Shown one piece after another: positions 1-9,298 of a DNA stretch of 64,000 nt. The notes below the pieces were generated by a model. The model had not been told where the DNA came from. It did not search any database and worked only from the letters and a program-made list of their open reading frames with translations. Source of the stretch: Clostridia bacterium. GTDB lineage: Bacteria > Bacillota > Clostridia > Christensenellales > Aristaeellaceae. Within the stretch, counting starts at the first letter, position 1, and every line of letters starts with the position of its first letter. The position numbers were made by a program, and so were the translations under genes. The stretch lies in assembly GCA_017541105.1 (NCBI GenBank), contig JAFXZS010000010.1:1-64000 (forward strand), read 5' to 3'.

Positions 1-576
1 CGTCATCGGTGTTCCTTCTTCATCAAACCACGCCTCGCTGGTCGCGTGGTTCGGATCCTGCCAGGTCCGGTCGATCCGGTGATACCCGCCCGTGCAGCGG
101 ACCGGATTTCCCTCTCCGTCCAGATACCATTCAGAAGCAATAAAGCCCTGTTCGTCATAGGTGCGTTTCCGGACCGCATATCCGTTTTTGCAGAAGATGC
201 TCTGCCCGGCCGCGTCAAAATAGCTCTCTGTGACAATCTTGCCGTTTTCGTCAAACTCACGGTCCATCCGGACATAGGTATCCCCCAGCGTCATCGGATT
301 TCCTTCCTCGTCAAACCATGCCTGGCTGGTCGCGTGGTTCGGATCCTGCCAGGTCCGGTCGATCCGGTGGTACCCGCCGCTGCAGCGGATCGGCTTCCCT
401 TCCCCGTCCAGATACCATTCGGAAGCAATAAAGCCCTGTTCGTCATAGGTGCGTTTCCGGACTGCGTATCCGTTTTTGCAGAAAACCGGCTGCCCGTCTG
501 CGTCGAAGTAGCTTTCCGTGACGATTTTGCCCTTTTCGTCATACTCCCGGTCCACACGGACATAGGTATCCCCCGA
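1..576 (-). repeat. Two 288-bp in-frame tandem repeats inside the repeat protein
   Basis: Bases 1-288 and 289-576 align without gaps and are roughly 85-90% identical by eye, for example CGTCATCGG at 1 and 289 and GGATCCTGCC at 55 and 343. The period is exactly 96 codons, three 32-residue units, so copy number can change without a frameshift. A third, more diverged block continues from about 577. Confidence 0.9.
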
Positions 577-2643
577 TGAAGTCGGAGCCCCTTTTTCATC
601 AAACCAGGCTTCACTGACAGCACGCTTGTCCTGCCAGGTTCTTCGAATGCTGTGATATCCCTTCGCTCCGCAAATTGGCTTTCCCTCCGTGTCAAAGTAT
701 GCTTCCTCCGAAACATTTCCTGCTTCATCGTACTGTTTCTCAACACGTGCATACCCGTCCGCAGACATTACAGGCTGTCCGTCCGTATTATAATAGTTTT
801 CTGAGATGACCTGATTCAGGTCATTTTTCATCCGTACCAGGCGCGCATATCCGGCAGAAATATTCATCAGCCGGCCGTCCGTACCGTAATACTCCAGGAT
901 GACACCGTCGCTGTCCTCTTCTTCCTCTGTATTTTCTTCAGGGTTTTCCGTGCCTTCTGCTTCGTCTGCCGGTTCGTCATCAGATTCTTCATCTTCTTCG
1001 GCATCATCGACCACTTCTGCATCCCGAAACAGAATAGTTCTGACATAAGCGTATTCCTGCCCCGGTGTAAGTACCAGATTCCATTTTGTATCATAAAGCC
1101 GGGTGCTCATGACTCCGCCGTTACTGTTATATTCTGTTTCAATGTAAGCATATCCGCTTGTACACAGCGTAATCTGTTCATTCTGATCATAAAAAGACTG
1201 TTTTGAAACCTTGCCGGCACTATTGTATTCGTACCGGATTTCATGATACCCGTCTGTTCCGGTTGCCTTTTCTCCGTCTTTCCAGTAGCTTTCAGCTGTT
1301 TTCTGTTTTCCGTCCCAGGAACGCCGGATCTCATCGTAACCCTTATCCCCGTAGAAAGGTTCACCGTCGGCGGTCAGATACTTTTCGCTGACCACCTGCC
1401 CGTTTGCATATTGGTACAGAACCTTCGCATACCCGTCCGGTCCGTTGACCATCGTCTTCCCATCCGCGTCAAAAAACGCCTGTTCCGTGACCCTTCTTTT
1501 CTCATATATATATTTTGTTATGGCATATCCTTCCAGGGAGCAGACATGTTTTCCGGCTGTATCAAAGTACTCTGTCTGCATCAGGCATCTCGATGCATAT
1601 GTATTCTTCACCTTGGCATAGCCCAGGCCTTCCACAATCATCGGCTGATCGTTTACGTCATAATAGCTTTGTGTGCTCAGTTCTCCTCCGTCTGTATAAT
1701 AGCTCTTCTTGGTTCTGCTGTAACCGTCATTGCTGTATCCCCGTTCTCCCTCTCCCGTATAATACATCTCGTCCAGCACACGGTTTTTGCCGTCTGTTTG
1801 TTTCTCGATCCCGCAGATTCCCCGTTGAGTAAAGAACAGGGAACCATCCGCGTTATAATACATTTCCATCGTATATTTCCCTTTATAGCGATAGAGTACA
1901 TAAGCGTATCCGCTGGGACCGGCAATCAGCTCATCATCCGCGCCGAAGTACTGCGTCGACACGATTTTGCCCTTCTCATACACAGACAGCATGGTGGCAT
2001 AGCCGTCTTTTGCATAATAATACGGAGTGCCGTCGGCACCTAAATATGCTGTTTTTGCTTTTATTTTTCCGCTGTATTCATACTCAACCCGGGCATAGCC
2101 GTTCGGGCCGGGTATCAGCGCATTTTCCGAATCGTACCATGAGTCGCTGGTTATCTGCGTCAGGTTCATATACTGACGATACTCTGTAATACGGTGTATC
2201 CCGACAGGATTTCCCTCCGGATCATAATACCAGGTGCTCAGATGCTTGCTTCCCCTGTAGGCTGTCTCTTGCCTGGCATAACCGTCAGGCCCGTTTACCA
2301 GCGTACCGTCAGTCCGGTAATACGCCTTCTCAACAAGCAGTCTTCCGCTGTATTTATACTTTATTGTGGAATAACCGTCGACACAGTTGACAAGCACGCC
2401 GTTTTCATCCAGAAACTCTTCCTTGGTCACGGTGGATCCGTTTCCATAGGTGTATTGGACAGTCGCATAGCCTTTATCGGCCGGAACGGCCACATTTCCC
2501 TGCGCATCCACATATGTCCGGGCACTGACTTTATTGCTGTTATGCGGATCCGGAGTAATCCGGATATTGAGATTGATGGACAGATCCGCAAAAGCACCGA
2601 CCGGAATCAGGAGAAGCAGCAGAAACATGAACAGTTTTTTCAT
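1..2643 (-). CDS. Secreted YD/MORN-like tandem-repeat protein (C-terminus beyond left edge)
   Basis: The minus-strand frame from ATG 2643 stays open to base 1, at least 881 codons, and leaves the window without a stop. Residues 1-19 are a typical signal peptide (MKKLFMFLLLLLIPVGAFA). The rest is built from a degenerate unit of about 32 residues with the pattern GYA-x5-YD-x2-G-x6-YYD-x2-G-x-PV, resembling YwqK/MORN-variant or RHS YD repeats. An acidic linker (Asp/Glu rich) lies near residues 540-580. The last two 96-residue blocks in the window are nearly identical. A GGGAG site lies 9 bases before the ATG. It follows the LRR gene by 84 bases, so the two may be cotranscribed. The exported location is a fair inference; binding partner and function are unknown. 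Confidence 0.85.
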   Translation of the reverse strand, partial: MKKLFMFLLLLLIPVGAFADLSINLNIRITPDPHNSNKVSARTYVDAQGNVAVPADKGYATVQYTYGNGSTVTKEEFLDENGVLVNCVDGYSTIKYKYSGRLLVEKAYYRTDGTLVNGPDGYARQETAYRGSKHLSTWYYDPEGNPVGIHRITEYRQYMNLTQITSDSWYDSENALIPGPNGYARVEYEYSGKIKAKTAYLGADGTPYYYAKDGYATMLSVYEKGKIVSTQYFGADDELIAGPSGYAYVLYRYKGKYTMEMYYNADGSLFFTQRGICGIEKQTDGKNRVLDEMYYTGEGERGYSNDGYSRTKKSYYTDGGELSTQSYYDVNDQPMIVEGLGYAKVKNTYASRCLMQTEYFDTAGKHVCSLEGYAITKYIYEKRRVTEQAFFDADGKTMVNGPDGYAKVLYQYANGQVVSEKYLTADGEPFYGDKGYDEIRRSWDGKQKTAESYWKDGEKATGTDGYHEIRYEYNSAGKVSKQSFYDQNEQITLCTSGYAYIETEYNSNGGVMSTRLYDTKWNLVLTPGQEYAYVRTILFRDAEVVDDAEEDEESDDEPADEAEGTENPEENTEEEEDSDGVILEYYGTDGRLMNISAGYARLVRMKNDLNQVISENYYNTDGQPVMSADGYARVEKQYDEAGNVSEEAYFDTEGKPICGAKGYHSIRRTWQDKRAVSEAWFDEKGAPTSSGDTYVRVDREYDEKGKIVTESYFDADGQPVFCKNGYAVRKRTYDEQGFIASEWYLDGEGKPIRCSGGYHRIDRTWQDPNHATSQAWFDEEGNPMTLGDTYVRMDREFDENGKIVTESYFDAAGQSIFCKNGYAVRKRTYDEQGFIASEWYLDGEGNPVRCTGGYHRIDRTWQDPNHATSEAWFDEEGTPMT

Positions 2644-2727
2644 TTTTCACAACTCCCAACCGCAATATGTTTGATATATCTCGCCATCAATCCGGATCGG
2701 GCGATCCTGCTCAGGGAAAACATCATT

Positions 2728-4614
2728 TTACCGAATTATAGTGGATTTCGGAACACCTTTCCGGAGCAGAAGCTTCTGATACGCAATCAGAAAATACATC
2801 GGGCATTGGATCTTCGCTTTTTTCGACACTCCCTTGAAAGCTTTATCCCGGACTGTTGAACTGGTCAGCCGTGTGGTCTTTATGACAACCGTATCCAGTT
2901 TATCGCATCCCCGGAATACTTCTTTCCCAATGGTTCTGATATTTTTTCCGATGGTGACTTTTTTCAGCTTTTTCCGCTTGTTGAAGGCTTTCCCGGCAAT
3001 TCCCGTTACTTTGTATTTTTTCCCGTTCGCCTGAATGCTTGCCCGGATCTTCACCTTCTCCGCACTCTTCTTCTTTGTGCCAAGTACCCTGGCTGTCCTG
3101 TCTGTGGAATCCAGTTCATACTCCACTCCTTTCAGGAAAACCCTGCTGATTTCCGGTGTTTCCTCAAAAGAATCCTCCGGCTCTTCCTCATCGGTTTCCG
3201 GCATCAGCTCATACAGGCTTGCATAAGGATCCTCTGGGACCGTTTCGGACAGAGTCTCGTCCGGTTCATCAGAATCCGTACCCATTGTCTCCTCCGCGGT
3301 CCATTCAGCAGCGTCCTGTACTTCATCATCATCCGGAATCCATTCACTGTATGCTTCCTCTTCGGAGCCGGAAAGATCCGCCGCTTCTTCCGGGATGGAT
3401 TCCGGCGTTTCATCTTCCGCCTCTTCATCAGGTTCCGCCGGCGCCTCTTCCGGAATAAATTCCGGCATTTCGTCTTCCGCCGCTTCGACAGATTCCGCTG
3501 ACACTTCTTCCGGGATGAATTCCCGCATTTCGTCTTCCGCCGGTTGGACAGGATTCTTCACCGCTGCTTGCGGGACGGATTCCGGCATCCTTTGTTTGGA
3601 TGGGTCCGCCTCCTGCTGCCAGGTCGAATAATCGTTCCAGTCCTGTACGGGTGCCGGTGTCCATGGTATAAAATCCCTTTCCGGCTGCTCAGGTTGTCCC
3701 GGGCGGGGACAGAATGATACCGCAAATTCCGGCGGAGTACCGGCATTCCAGTGGAAACCCTTCCTGACTTCTGTCTCCCATTGTCCCTGGGTTCCCTCAT
3801 AGATCAGATTTTCAAGGGCCGAGCAGGAAAGGAAAACGCTCCCTCCGATCTGCCGGATGCTCCCCGGAAGTGTCAAACCTGTCAGGCTGGTACAGTTAGC
3901 AAAGGCTCCGAAGGCGATATCCTCGATACCATCCGGAATTGAAATATTCGTCAGAGCGGTGCAGCCATTAAATGTAGCGGATTTGATGCTGGTTACGCCC
4001 TCCGGAATGTTCAACCCTTTCAGGGAAGCGCATCCGAAAAACGCTCTCTCCCCGATTTTCTCTGTTCCGGCAGGAATCAGGATGCCTGCCAGCTTTTTGG
4101 CATTATAAAATGCAAAGTCACCAATCTGCTTCACACTGTCTGGGATGGAATAGTATGCTTCCGTTCTTCCGGCAGGATAACAGCAGATCGTTTCCATGTC
4201 CCTGGTAAAAAGCACCCCGTCTGCTGAAGCATATTCAGTATTGTTTCCCTCGACAGTTATTTCCGTCAGCTTGATAGACAGGGAAAACACCTCTGCCTGG
4301 ATGCTTGTGAGACATTCCGGTATTACCACCTTCGTTAAATTATAGAAGGAAGAAATTGCGCCTTTTTTAATCCCGGCCACAGGATATGAATTCAGGCTTT
4401 CCGGAAGAACCAGTTCTCCTCTGAATGTATCCCCGACCCGGATTGCTTTCTTGATCACAGCTTTCCCGTCATTGATTGTATAATAATACCGGATTCCGTT
4501 TACATCCTCAAAAGGGCCTTCTGCCCGCTTCTGTGTTTTATTTCTCGGTCTCAGTCCGATAACCGTCGTTGCTCGCTGCAGCCATTCAAATGGTTTCTTC
4601 TCCATAGGCTTCAT
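2728..4614 (-). CDS. BspA-like leucine-rich-repeat (LRR_5) protein with acidic linker
   Basis: I chose ATG 4614 because AAGGAG sits 6 bases upstream; an in-frame ATG at 4668 lacks a site. The product has 628 residues and no signal peptide or lipobox. Residues ~40-280 hold LRR_5 units of the BspA type (patterns like IGERAFFGCASLKGLNIPEG and SIKSATFNGCTALTNISIPDG). Residues ~310-480 are a strongly acidic Pro/Glu linker with a 20-residue repeat, and residues ~490-628 return to LRR_5 (KVTIGKNIRTIGKEVF) and end with a basic tail. LRR_5 proteins are usually surface or adhesion proteins, but without a signal peptide its location is uncertain. It precedes the repeat protein by 84 bases. Confidence 0.85.
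   Translation of the reverse strand: MKPMEKKPFEWLQRATTVIGLRPRNKTQKRAEGPFEDVNGIRYYYTINDGKAVIKKAIRVGDTFRGELVLPESLNSYPVAGIKKGAISSFYNLTKVVIPECLTSIQAEVFSLSIKLTEITVEGNNTEYASADGVLFTRDMETICCYPAGRTEAYYSIPDSVKQIGDFAFYNAKKLAGILIPAGTEKIGERAFFGCASLKGLNIPEGVTSIKSATFNGCTALTNISIPDGIEDIAFGAFANCTSLTGLTLPGSIRQIGGSVFLSCSALENLIYEGTQGQWETEVRKGFHWNAGTPPEFAVSFCPRPGQPEQPERDFIPWTPAPVQDWNDYSTWQQEADPSKQRMPESVPQAAVKNPVQPAEDEMREFIPEEVSAESVEAAEDEMPEFIPEEAPAEPDEEAEDETPESIPEEAADLSGSEEEAYSEWIPDDDEVQDAAEWTAEETMGTDSDEPDETLSETVPEDPYASLYELMPETDEEEPEDSFEETPEISRVFLKGVEYELDSTDRTARVLGTKKKSAEKVKIRASIQANGKKYKVTGIAGKAFNKRKKLKKVTIGKNIRTIGKEVFRGCDKLDTVVIKTTRLTSSTVRDKAFKGVSKKAKIQCPMYFLIAYQKLLLRKGVPKSTIIR
3360..3550 (-). repeat. Three 60-bp repeats encoding an EDEMxEFIPEE acidic linker
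   Basis: Within the LRR gene three consecutive 20-residue units appear: EDEMREFIPEEVSAESVEAA, EDEMPEFIPEEAPAEPDEEA and EDETPESIPEEAADLSGSEE. DNA similarity is visible as repeated TTCCGGxATGAATTCC-like blocks. This is a low-complexity spacer between two LRR blocks. Confidence 0.8.
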
Positions 4615-4690
4615 GTCCATCTCCTTTTCACTGCGGCCAGTCTGTCGTTTGCCCCCAGTGATCCGCAAGCGTACTCTCTCTATCTATATA

Positions 4691-4719
4691 ACTATACCCA
4701 AAATGGCCGCCCTTTACAA
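4691..4719 (-). promoter_or_regulatory. Probable sigma-A promoter of the LRR gene
   Basis: On the minus strand TTGTAA (4714-4719) and TATAGT (4691-4696) are separated by exactly 17 bases, about 80 bases before the chosen start codon. The surrounding 4669-4945 gap is AT-rich and holds no gene. Confidence 0.5.
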
Positions 4720-4945
4720 CTCTTTTTTCCGCGGATACCGGCCCTGCAAAAAAGCCCTCACGCCTTGATTTTACTCGGTTTAAAGCGTATGGTTACATAA
4801 ATGGCTTAAAAAGTTACATGAAAGCATCGCAATGTAACTATTCTGCCCGTCTGCCTGTATCACAGCGGGAAAAATCAATTTAACCGTATTTATAAGACAT
4901 CATTATTTCTGTAACGACATGGTAGTTTTCCGTTTCATTCACAGT

Positions 4946-5947
4946 TCAGCGGGCAATCGCCTGCAGGGTTTCCCCTTCAATCAGGGTTCCTTCCACTGTG
5001 ATTTGCCGGGGCTGATGCGTTTCCGGCGCCTCTACGGCTTCCAGCAGCAGGCGGATGGCCTCGCGGGCAATCTCCCCTGTATTCTGGCAGTAAGTGGTCA
5101 GCCGGGGTTGTATCATCCTGCTCATGCGAATACCGTCATAGCCGATCAGGCTCAGCTCTCCGGGAATATCCATTCCCTCCGCCTTGAGGGCCCACATGGC
5201 TCCCAGGCAGCTGTAGTCATCCGGGCACAGCACACAGGTCGGCTTTTCCTTCTCCTGCATCATCTCCCGGATAATCCTTGCGCATTCCTCCGGATCATGA
5301 AAGCGGCCTTCCCGGATAAAGTTCCCCGGTACCTGGATTCCAAGCTCCGCGCAGACCTTGTAGAACCCGGCCAGCCGTTCCCTGCTCACTGCTCCCTGCT
5401 GCCCGGAAATGAAGGCGATTCGCTGATGCCCCCGTTCCCATGCGGCGCGGACAATCCGCTCCATACTTGCCCGATTGTCGCTGCAAACGCAGTTGCATCC
5501 TTCGTACATATGGTCGATAATCACTGAGGGAATATTGCTCGTGGCCAGCCGGATGACGTTGGCACTGTCAAAATCCGCGTGAATGACAATGACACCGTCC
5601 AGATTTCTCCGCCGGGCATGCTCATAATAGTTCCCGCCGTTTTCATCCGTGCTGCGGCCGATCAATGTCAGATCGTATCCCTGCAGATCCGCCTGCCGCC
5701 GCAGATCGTCCAGCAGAGAACTGAAGTATTCGTGATTCATCCGGTCTTCATACAGAATCCCGATATTGTTGGACCGGCTGGTCTTCAGCGTCCGCGCGGC
5801 AGCATTGGGATAGTAGCCCATCTCCCGGGCTTTCTGGCGGATATACGCTGTCCGATCCTTATTCTCGTTGGTGACCCCGTTAAGCGCGCGGGATACCGTC
5901 GCGACGGAGACGCTGCATGCCTCCGCGATATCCTTCAGCCGAACCAT
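4946..5947 (-). CDS. LacI-family transcriptional regulator
   Basis: The protein begins VRLKDIAEACSVSVATVSRA, the canonical LacI helix-turn-helix and hinge (residues 1-60), followed by a periplasmic-binding-protein-like sensor domain (~65-333). I chose ATG 5947 because the HTH starts immediately there and GGAAG lies 8 bases upstream; ATG 5962 adds five residues. At 333 residues it has the normal family length. It stands alone: a strong promoter and a perfect-looking LacI operator lie directly upstream, indicating autoregulation. The effector is not evident; a sugar is likely from the family. No sugar operon is adjacent, so its other targets must be elsewhere, possibly including the pectin locus. 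Confidence 0.9.
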   Translation of the reverse strand: MVRLKDIAEACSVSVATVSRALNGVTNENKDRTAYIRQKAREMGYYPNAAARTLKTSRSNNIGILYEDRMNHEYFSSLLDDLRRQADLQGYDLTLIGRSTDENGGNYYEHARRRNLDGVIVIHADFDSANVIRLATSNIPSVIIDHMYEGCNCVCSDNRASMERIVRAAWERGHQRIAFISGQQGAVSRERLAGFYKVCAELGIQVPGNFIREGRFHDPEECARIIREMMQEKEKPTCVLCPDDYSCLGAMWALKAEGMDIPGELSLIGYDGIRMSRMIQPRLTTYCQNTGEIAREAIRLLLEAVEAPETHQPRQITVEGTLIEGETLQAIAR

Positions 5948-5984
5948 ATGCACCGCTTCCATTCTCTTCTGATATTGCAAATAT

Positions 5985-5998
5985 CGCAATCGTTTGCG
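5985..5998. promoter_or_regulatory. LacI-family operator (autoregulatory)
   Basis: CGCAATCGTTTGCG is a 14-bp inverted repeat with the central CG typical of LacI/PurR-family operators (compare PurR ACGCAAACGTTTGCGT). It lies immediately downstream of the -10 box, over the expected transcription start of the regulator. Confidence 0.7.
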
Positions 5999-6003
5999 CC
6001 GGT

Positions 6004-6032
6004 ATCATAACGCAATTTCCTCAAAATGTCAA
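6004..6032 (-). promoter_or_regulatory. Consensus promoter of the LacI-family gene
   Basis: Minus strand TTGACA (6027-6032), 17-base spacer, TATGAT (6004-6009). Start of transcription is expected near 5997, within the operator. Confidence 0.8.
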
Positions 6033-6046
6033 CGCAGGACGGAGGT

Positions 6047-6075
6047 TTGCATTTCCCCGTGATTTATCATACAAT
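6047..6075 (+). promoter_or_regulatory. Promoter of the secreted 262-residue protein
   Basis: TTGCAT (6047-6052), 17-base spacer, TACAAT (6070-6075), followed 42 bases later by the ATG at 6118. It is divergent from the regulator promoter, with the two -35 regions only about 15 bases apart. Confidence 0.65.
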
Positions 6076-6117
6076 ATTCTTGGAGCTGCCTGATTTTTCC
6101 CGTTTGTCGAGGTATGT

Positions 6118-6906
6118 ATGAAGCGTTTTCCTGTTTTTATTCTCTGCCTTTTGCTGACGGTTTCCCTTTTCCTCTCCGCTGCGGCCGAAGAAGCCGCGGG
6201 CTCCGGGGAAGGAATGGAGATAGAAGAAATCACGTTCGGAGAAATACCGGAAGAGCTTCCGGAGGAAAGTCCTGCCCGCGCCGCTTTCATCGAGGACATC
6301 ATCGCCCTGGGAAAGCAGCTGTACGATGAGGCGGGCGGCAAGCTCAGGCGTGCGCATTATAAGGGCGATATCTACGTCTGCAAGAATTTCACCGTCTATC
6401 TTTTCCGTCAGACCCGGGACAGATACCGCATGGCGGAATATCCCGACACGGAACTGGTGATTCCCAACAACCTGCCGGCCGCGAAGTGCAAGCCCTACGC
6501 CTACGGCTACGGCTGGGAGGATATCCCGGCTTCCAAAGGCAACCCGTTTGAGGTTGCCGCGCAGTTCCTTTACGACTCAAAGCTGTCCAGGGACGAAAAC
6601 CGTGCCCTGGCATTGGAGTTCATGAAGCAGGTCCGGCAGGGGGATTATTTTCAGATGACCGCGAATTATTCTCACGGCGTCGGTGCCCACAGTGCGGTCA
6701 TGATTGCGGATTACGATCCGGAGACGAATACCGTACATTGGATGGACAGCAACATGGCCGGAAAAAGAATCAACGGCATCCGGTATGGAAAAGTCCAGTT
6801 CGATGCCGTTGAGTCCATTGACTGGTGGGTTGACGCCTTCTGCCAGAAGAAGCGCGGGGCCACAATCTACCGTCTCCGGAACGATATTGTTTTCGCCGGG
6901 GAATAA
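6118..6906 (+). CDS. Secreted protein, possible NlpC/CHAP-like cysteine amidase fold
   Basis: The 262-residue product starts with a clear signal peptide (MKRFPVFILCLLLTVSLFLSAAA, cleavage after ~23) and has GAGG five bases before its ATG. I do not recognise the family with certainty. A Cys followed by a helix (VCKNFTVYLFRQ, ~residue 88), then SHGVGAHSAVMIADYD (~185-200) and VHWMDSNM are arranged like the Cys-His-polar triad of NlpC/P60 or CHAP domains. This assignment is weak. It shares a divergent promoter region with the LacI-family gene, so the regulator could act on it too. It ends 2 bases from the convergent tex stop. Confidence 0.75.
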   Translation: MKRFPVFILCLLLTVSLFLSAAAEEAAGSGEGMEIEEITFGEIPEELPEESPARAAFIEDIIALGKQLYDEAGGKLRRAHYKGDIYVCKNFTVYLFRQTRDRYRMAEYPDTELVIPNNLPAAKCKPYAYGYGWEDIPASKGNPFEVAAQFLYDSKLSRDENRALALEFMKQVRQGDYFQMTANYSHGVGAHSAVMIADYDPETNTVHWMDSNMAGKRINGIRYGKVQFDAVESIDWWVDAFCQKKRGATIYRLRNDIVFAGE

Positions 6907-6908
6907 TC

Positions 6909-9059
6909 TCAGTTCATTCTGTCTTTGACCATGGTCAGCGCGATTCGTTTCTTCTTTTCATCCACGCTGACCACCCAGACCTTTACCACATCTCCGACCT
7001 TGACAACTTCTGAGGGATGGCGGATATACCTGTCCGCCATCCTTGAAATATGTACCAGTCCGTCCTGATGCACTCCGATATCGACGAAGGCGCCGAAATC
7101 AATTACATTGCGTACCGTCCCCGTCAGTTCCATGCCCGGCGTCAGATCCTTCATGTCCAGCACATCCGTCCGCAGCACCGGCTTGGGCAGTTCGTCCCGG
7201 GGATCCCGCCCGGGTTTTTGCAGCTCGCTGAGCATATCCCGCAGCGTCGGCAGGCCTGTACCGATTTCTCCTGCCAGTTTCTCCTCCCCGTAAGCCCTCG
7301 CCTTGAGGGGGATCTCCGGCAGGCCGCCCCGTTTCAGATCCTTCAGATCATAGCCCAGTTTTTCCAGCAGCGCCTTTGCCGCCTCATAGCTTTCCGGGTG
7401 CACACCAGTCGCGTCCAGCGGATTTTTGCTGTCCGCCACCCGCAGGAATCCGGCACACTGTTCAAAGGCCCGGGGCCCCAGCTTGGGCACCTTCTTCAGC
7501 GCCGTCCGCGCCGGGATACCGTTTTCTTCCCGGTAGGCCACAATATTCTTTGCCAGGGCCGGACCGATCCCCGCTACGTGGCTCAGCAGTTCCGCCGACG
7601 CGGTGGACACTTCCACGCCCACCTGGTTCACACACTGTTCCACCACACCGTCCAGTGCGCTGGTCAGCTCGTTCTGCTTCAGGTCATGCTGATACTGGCC
7701 CACGCCGATGGCTTTCGGGTCGATCTTCACCAGCTCCGCCAGCGGATCCTGCATTCGCCGGGCGATGGACACGGCACTGCGCTGGGTCACGTCGAAATCC
7801 GGAAACTCCTCCGCCGCCAGCTTGCTGGCGGAATACACGGAAGCCCCGGCCTCGTTGACAATCATATAGGCCACGCCCGGCATTTCCGGAAGCAGGGAAA
7901 CGATAAACTGCTCACTTTCCCGGCTGGCTGTGCCGTTGCCGATGGCGATCGCTGTAATCCCGTATTGTTTGACAAATCCCTTGATCAGCCGCGCGGCTGC
8001 TTCCTTCCCACGGTCGTTGCCGGGCAGGGTAAAGTATCCTACGCCGGTATCCAGCACCTTGCCGTTTTCGTCAATGACCGCCAGCTTGCAGCCGGTCCGG
8101 AATCCCGGATCCACCCCCAGCGTCACCTTTCCCTTGATAGGCGGCTGCATCAGCAGCTGATGCAGGTTCTGGGAGAACACGCGGATCGCGGACACGTTGG
8201 CCCGGTCCGTCAGCTCATTGCGGACCTCCCGCTCCAGCGAGGGGAAAATCAGGCGTTCCCACGCGTCGGTACAGGCAGCCTCCACCTGCGCGGAAGCCGG
8301 GCTGCTGCCCCGCACATAAGCCCGGCGCACTGCGGCGGCCGCCTTTTCCTCCGGAGCTTCCAGCGTTACCTTCAGGAACTCTTCCCGTTCGCCCCGGTTC
8401 ACGGCCAGAATCCGGTGCGCTGCCATGGTCCGCACCGGCTCCCGGAAGTCATAGTACATGCTGTAGACGCTGTCTTCTTCCTTTGCGGCCTTTGTTGCCA
8501 GAATGCCTTCCCGCAGAATCATCTCCCGCAGTTCCTTCCGGACCGCCGCGTCGTCGCTGACCGTTTCCGCAAGAATATCCCGGGCGCCCGCGAGGGCGCT
8601 CTCTGCGTCCGGCACCTCCTTTTCCGGATCTATGTACTTCTCCGCTTCCCGGACCGGATCTCCCGGCTGCTGCAGCATCAGCCACAGCGCCAGCGGCTCC
8701 AGCCCGCGCTCCCGGGCCACGGTAGCCCGCGTCCTCCGCTTCGGCCGGAAGGGACGGTAAAGGTCTTCCAGCTCGCTCAGCGTCCTTGCTTTCGCCAGCT
8801 GGTCCTCCAGCTCCTCTGTCAGCACATCCTGTTCCGTCAGGCTCTTGCGGATTTCATCCCGCCGCTTGTCCAGATTCCGCAGGTATTCCAGCCGTTCCGC
8901 AAGCTCACGCAGCACCTGGTCATCCAGCGATCCGGTCGCCTCCTTCCGGTACCGGGCGATAAAGGGAATGGTATTCCCCGCGTCCAGAAGCTCCACCGCC
9001 GCGGCAACCTGCTGCGGCCGCAGGGAAAACTCTTTTGCCAGCAATTCCGTATAATCCAT
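6909..9059 (-). CDS. tex: Tex-family RNA-binding transcription accessory protein
   Basis: 716 residues, the usual length. Domain order matches Tex: N-terminal helical/HTH region (SLRPQQVAAAVELLDAGNTI), RNase-H-like YqgF domain near residues 310-440 (LGVDPGFRTGCKLAVIDENG), helix-hairpin-helix region ~480-560 (LLSHVAGIGPALAKNIVAYR), and a C-terminal S1 domain (~640-712, GTVRNVIDFGAFVDIGVHQD). Start ATG 9059 has GGAGG seven bases upstream. Tex binds RNA and is linked to transcription and stress or toxin expression in other bacteria. It appears monocistronic, convergent with the secreted-protein gene. Confidence 0.97.
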   Translation of the reverse strand: MDYTELLAKEFSLRPQQVAAAVELLDAGNTIPFIARYRKEATGSLDDQVLRELAERLEYLRNLDKRRDEIRKSLTEQDVLTEELEDQLAKARTLSELEDLYRPFRPKRRTRATVARERGLEPLALWLMLQQPGDPVREAEKYIDPEKEVPDAESALAGARDILAETVSDDAAVRKELREMILREGILATKAAKEEDSVYSMYYDFREPVRTMAAHRILAVNRGEREEFLKVTLEAPEEKAAAAVRRAYVRGSSPASAQVEAACTDAWERLIFPSLEREVRNELTDRANVSAIRVFSQNLHQLLMQPPIKGKVTLGVDPGFRTGCKLAVIDENGKVLDTGVGYFTLPGNDRGKEAAARLIKGFVKQYGITAIAIGNGTASRESEQFIVSLLPEMPGVAYMIVNEAGASVYSASKLAAEEFPDFDVTQRSAVSIARRMQDPLAELVKIDPKAIGVGQYQHDLKQNELTSALDGVVEQCVNQVGVEVSTASAELLSHVAGIGPALAKNIVAYREENGIPARTALKKVPKLGPRAFEQCAGFLRVADSKNPLDATGVHPESYEAAKALLEKLGYDLKDLKRGGLPEIPLKARAYGEEKLAGEIGTGLPTLRDMLSELQKPGRDPRDELPKPVLRTDVLDMKDLTPGMELTGTVRNVIDFGAFVDIGVHQDGLVHISRMADRYIRHPSEVVKVGDVVKVWVVSVDEKKKRIALTMVKDRMN

Positions 9060-9298
9060 TTCGGTTCCTCCGTGACTTTTTTCCGGCGACTATTGTATGC
9101 TTTCCGGCCTCTTCCGTCAACGGAGCGCCGCCGGAAAAGGCGCGGCAAGCGTCCTTTCCCATGCATTTCCGGTCCTTCCGGTTTTGTTTTTCGGCTGGTT
9201 TTTTATGGCCTTTCCCCTGTTTTGTGTTAAGATGATTTTTAGTGCATGCCGAAGCCGCCGCGCGGTTTCCGGCCTGCAAAAGAGAAGGATGTGACCGT

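Noticed and set aside
7050-9230. 726-codon plus-strand frame opposite tex
   Set aside because: Shadow of tex, with His/Gln/Arg-rich nonsense composition.
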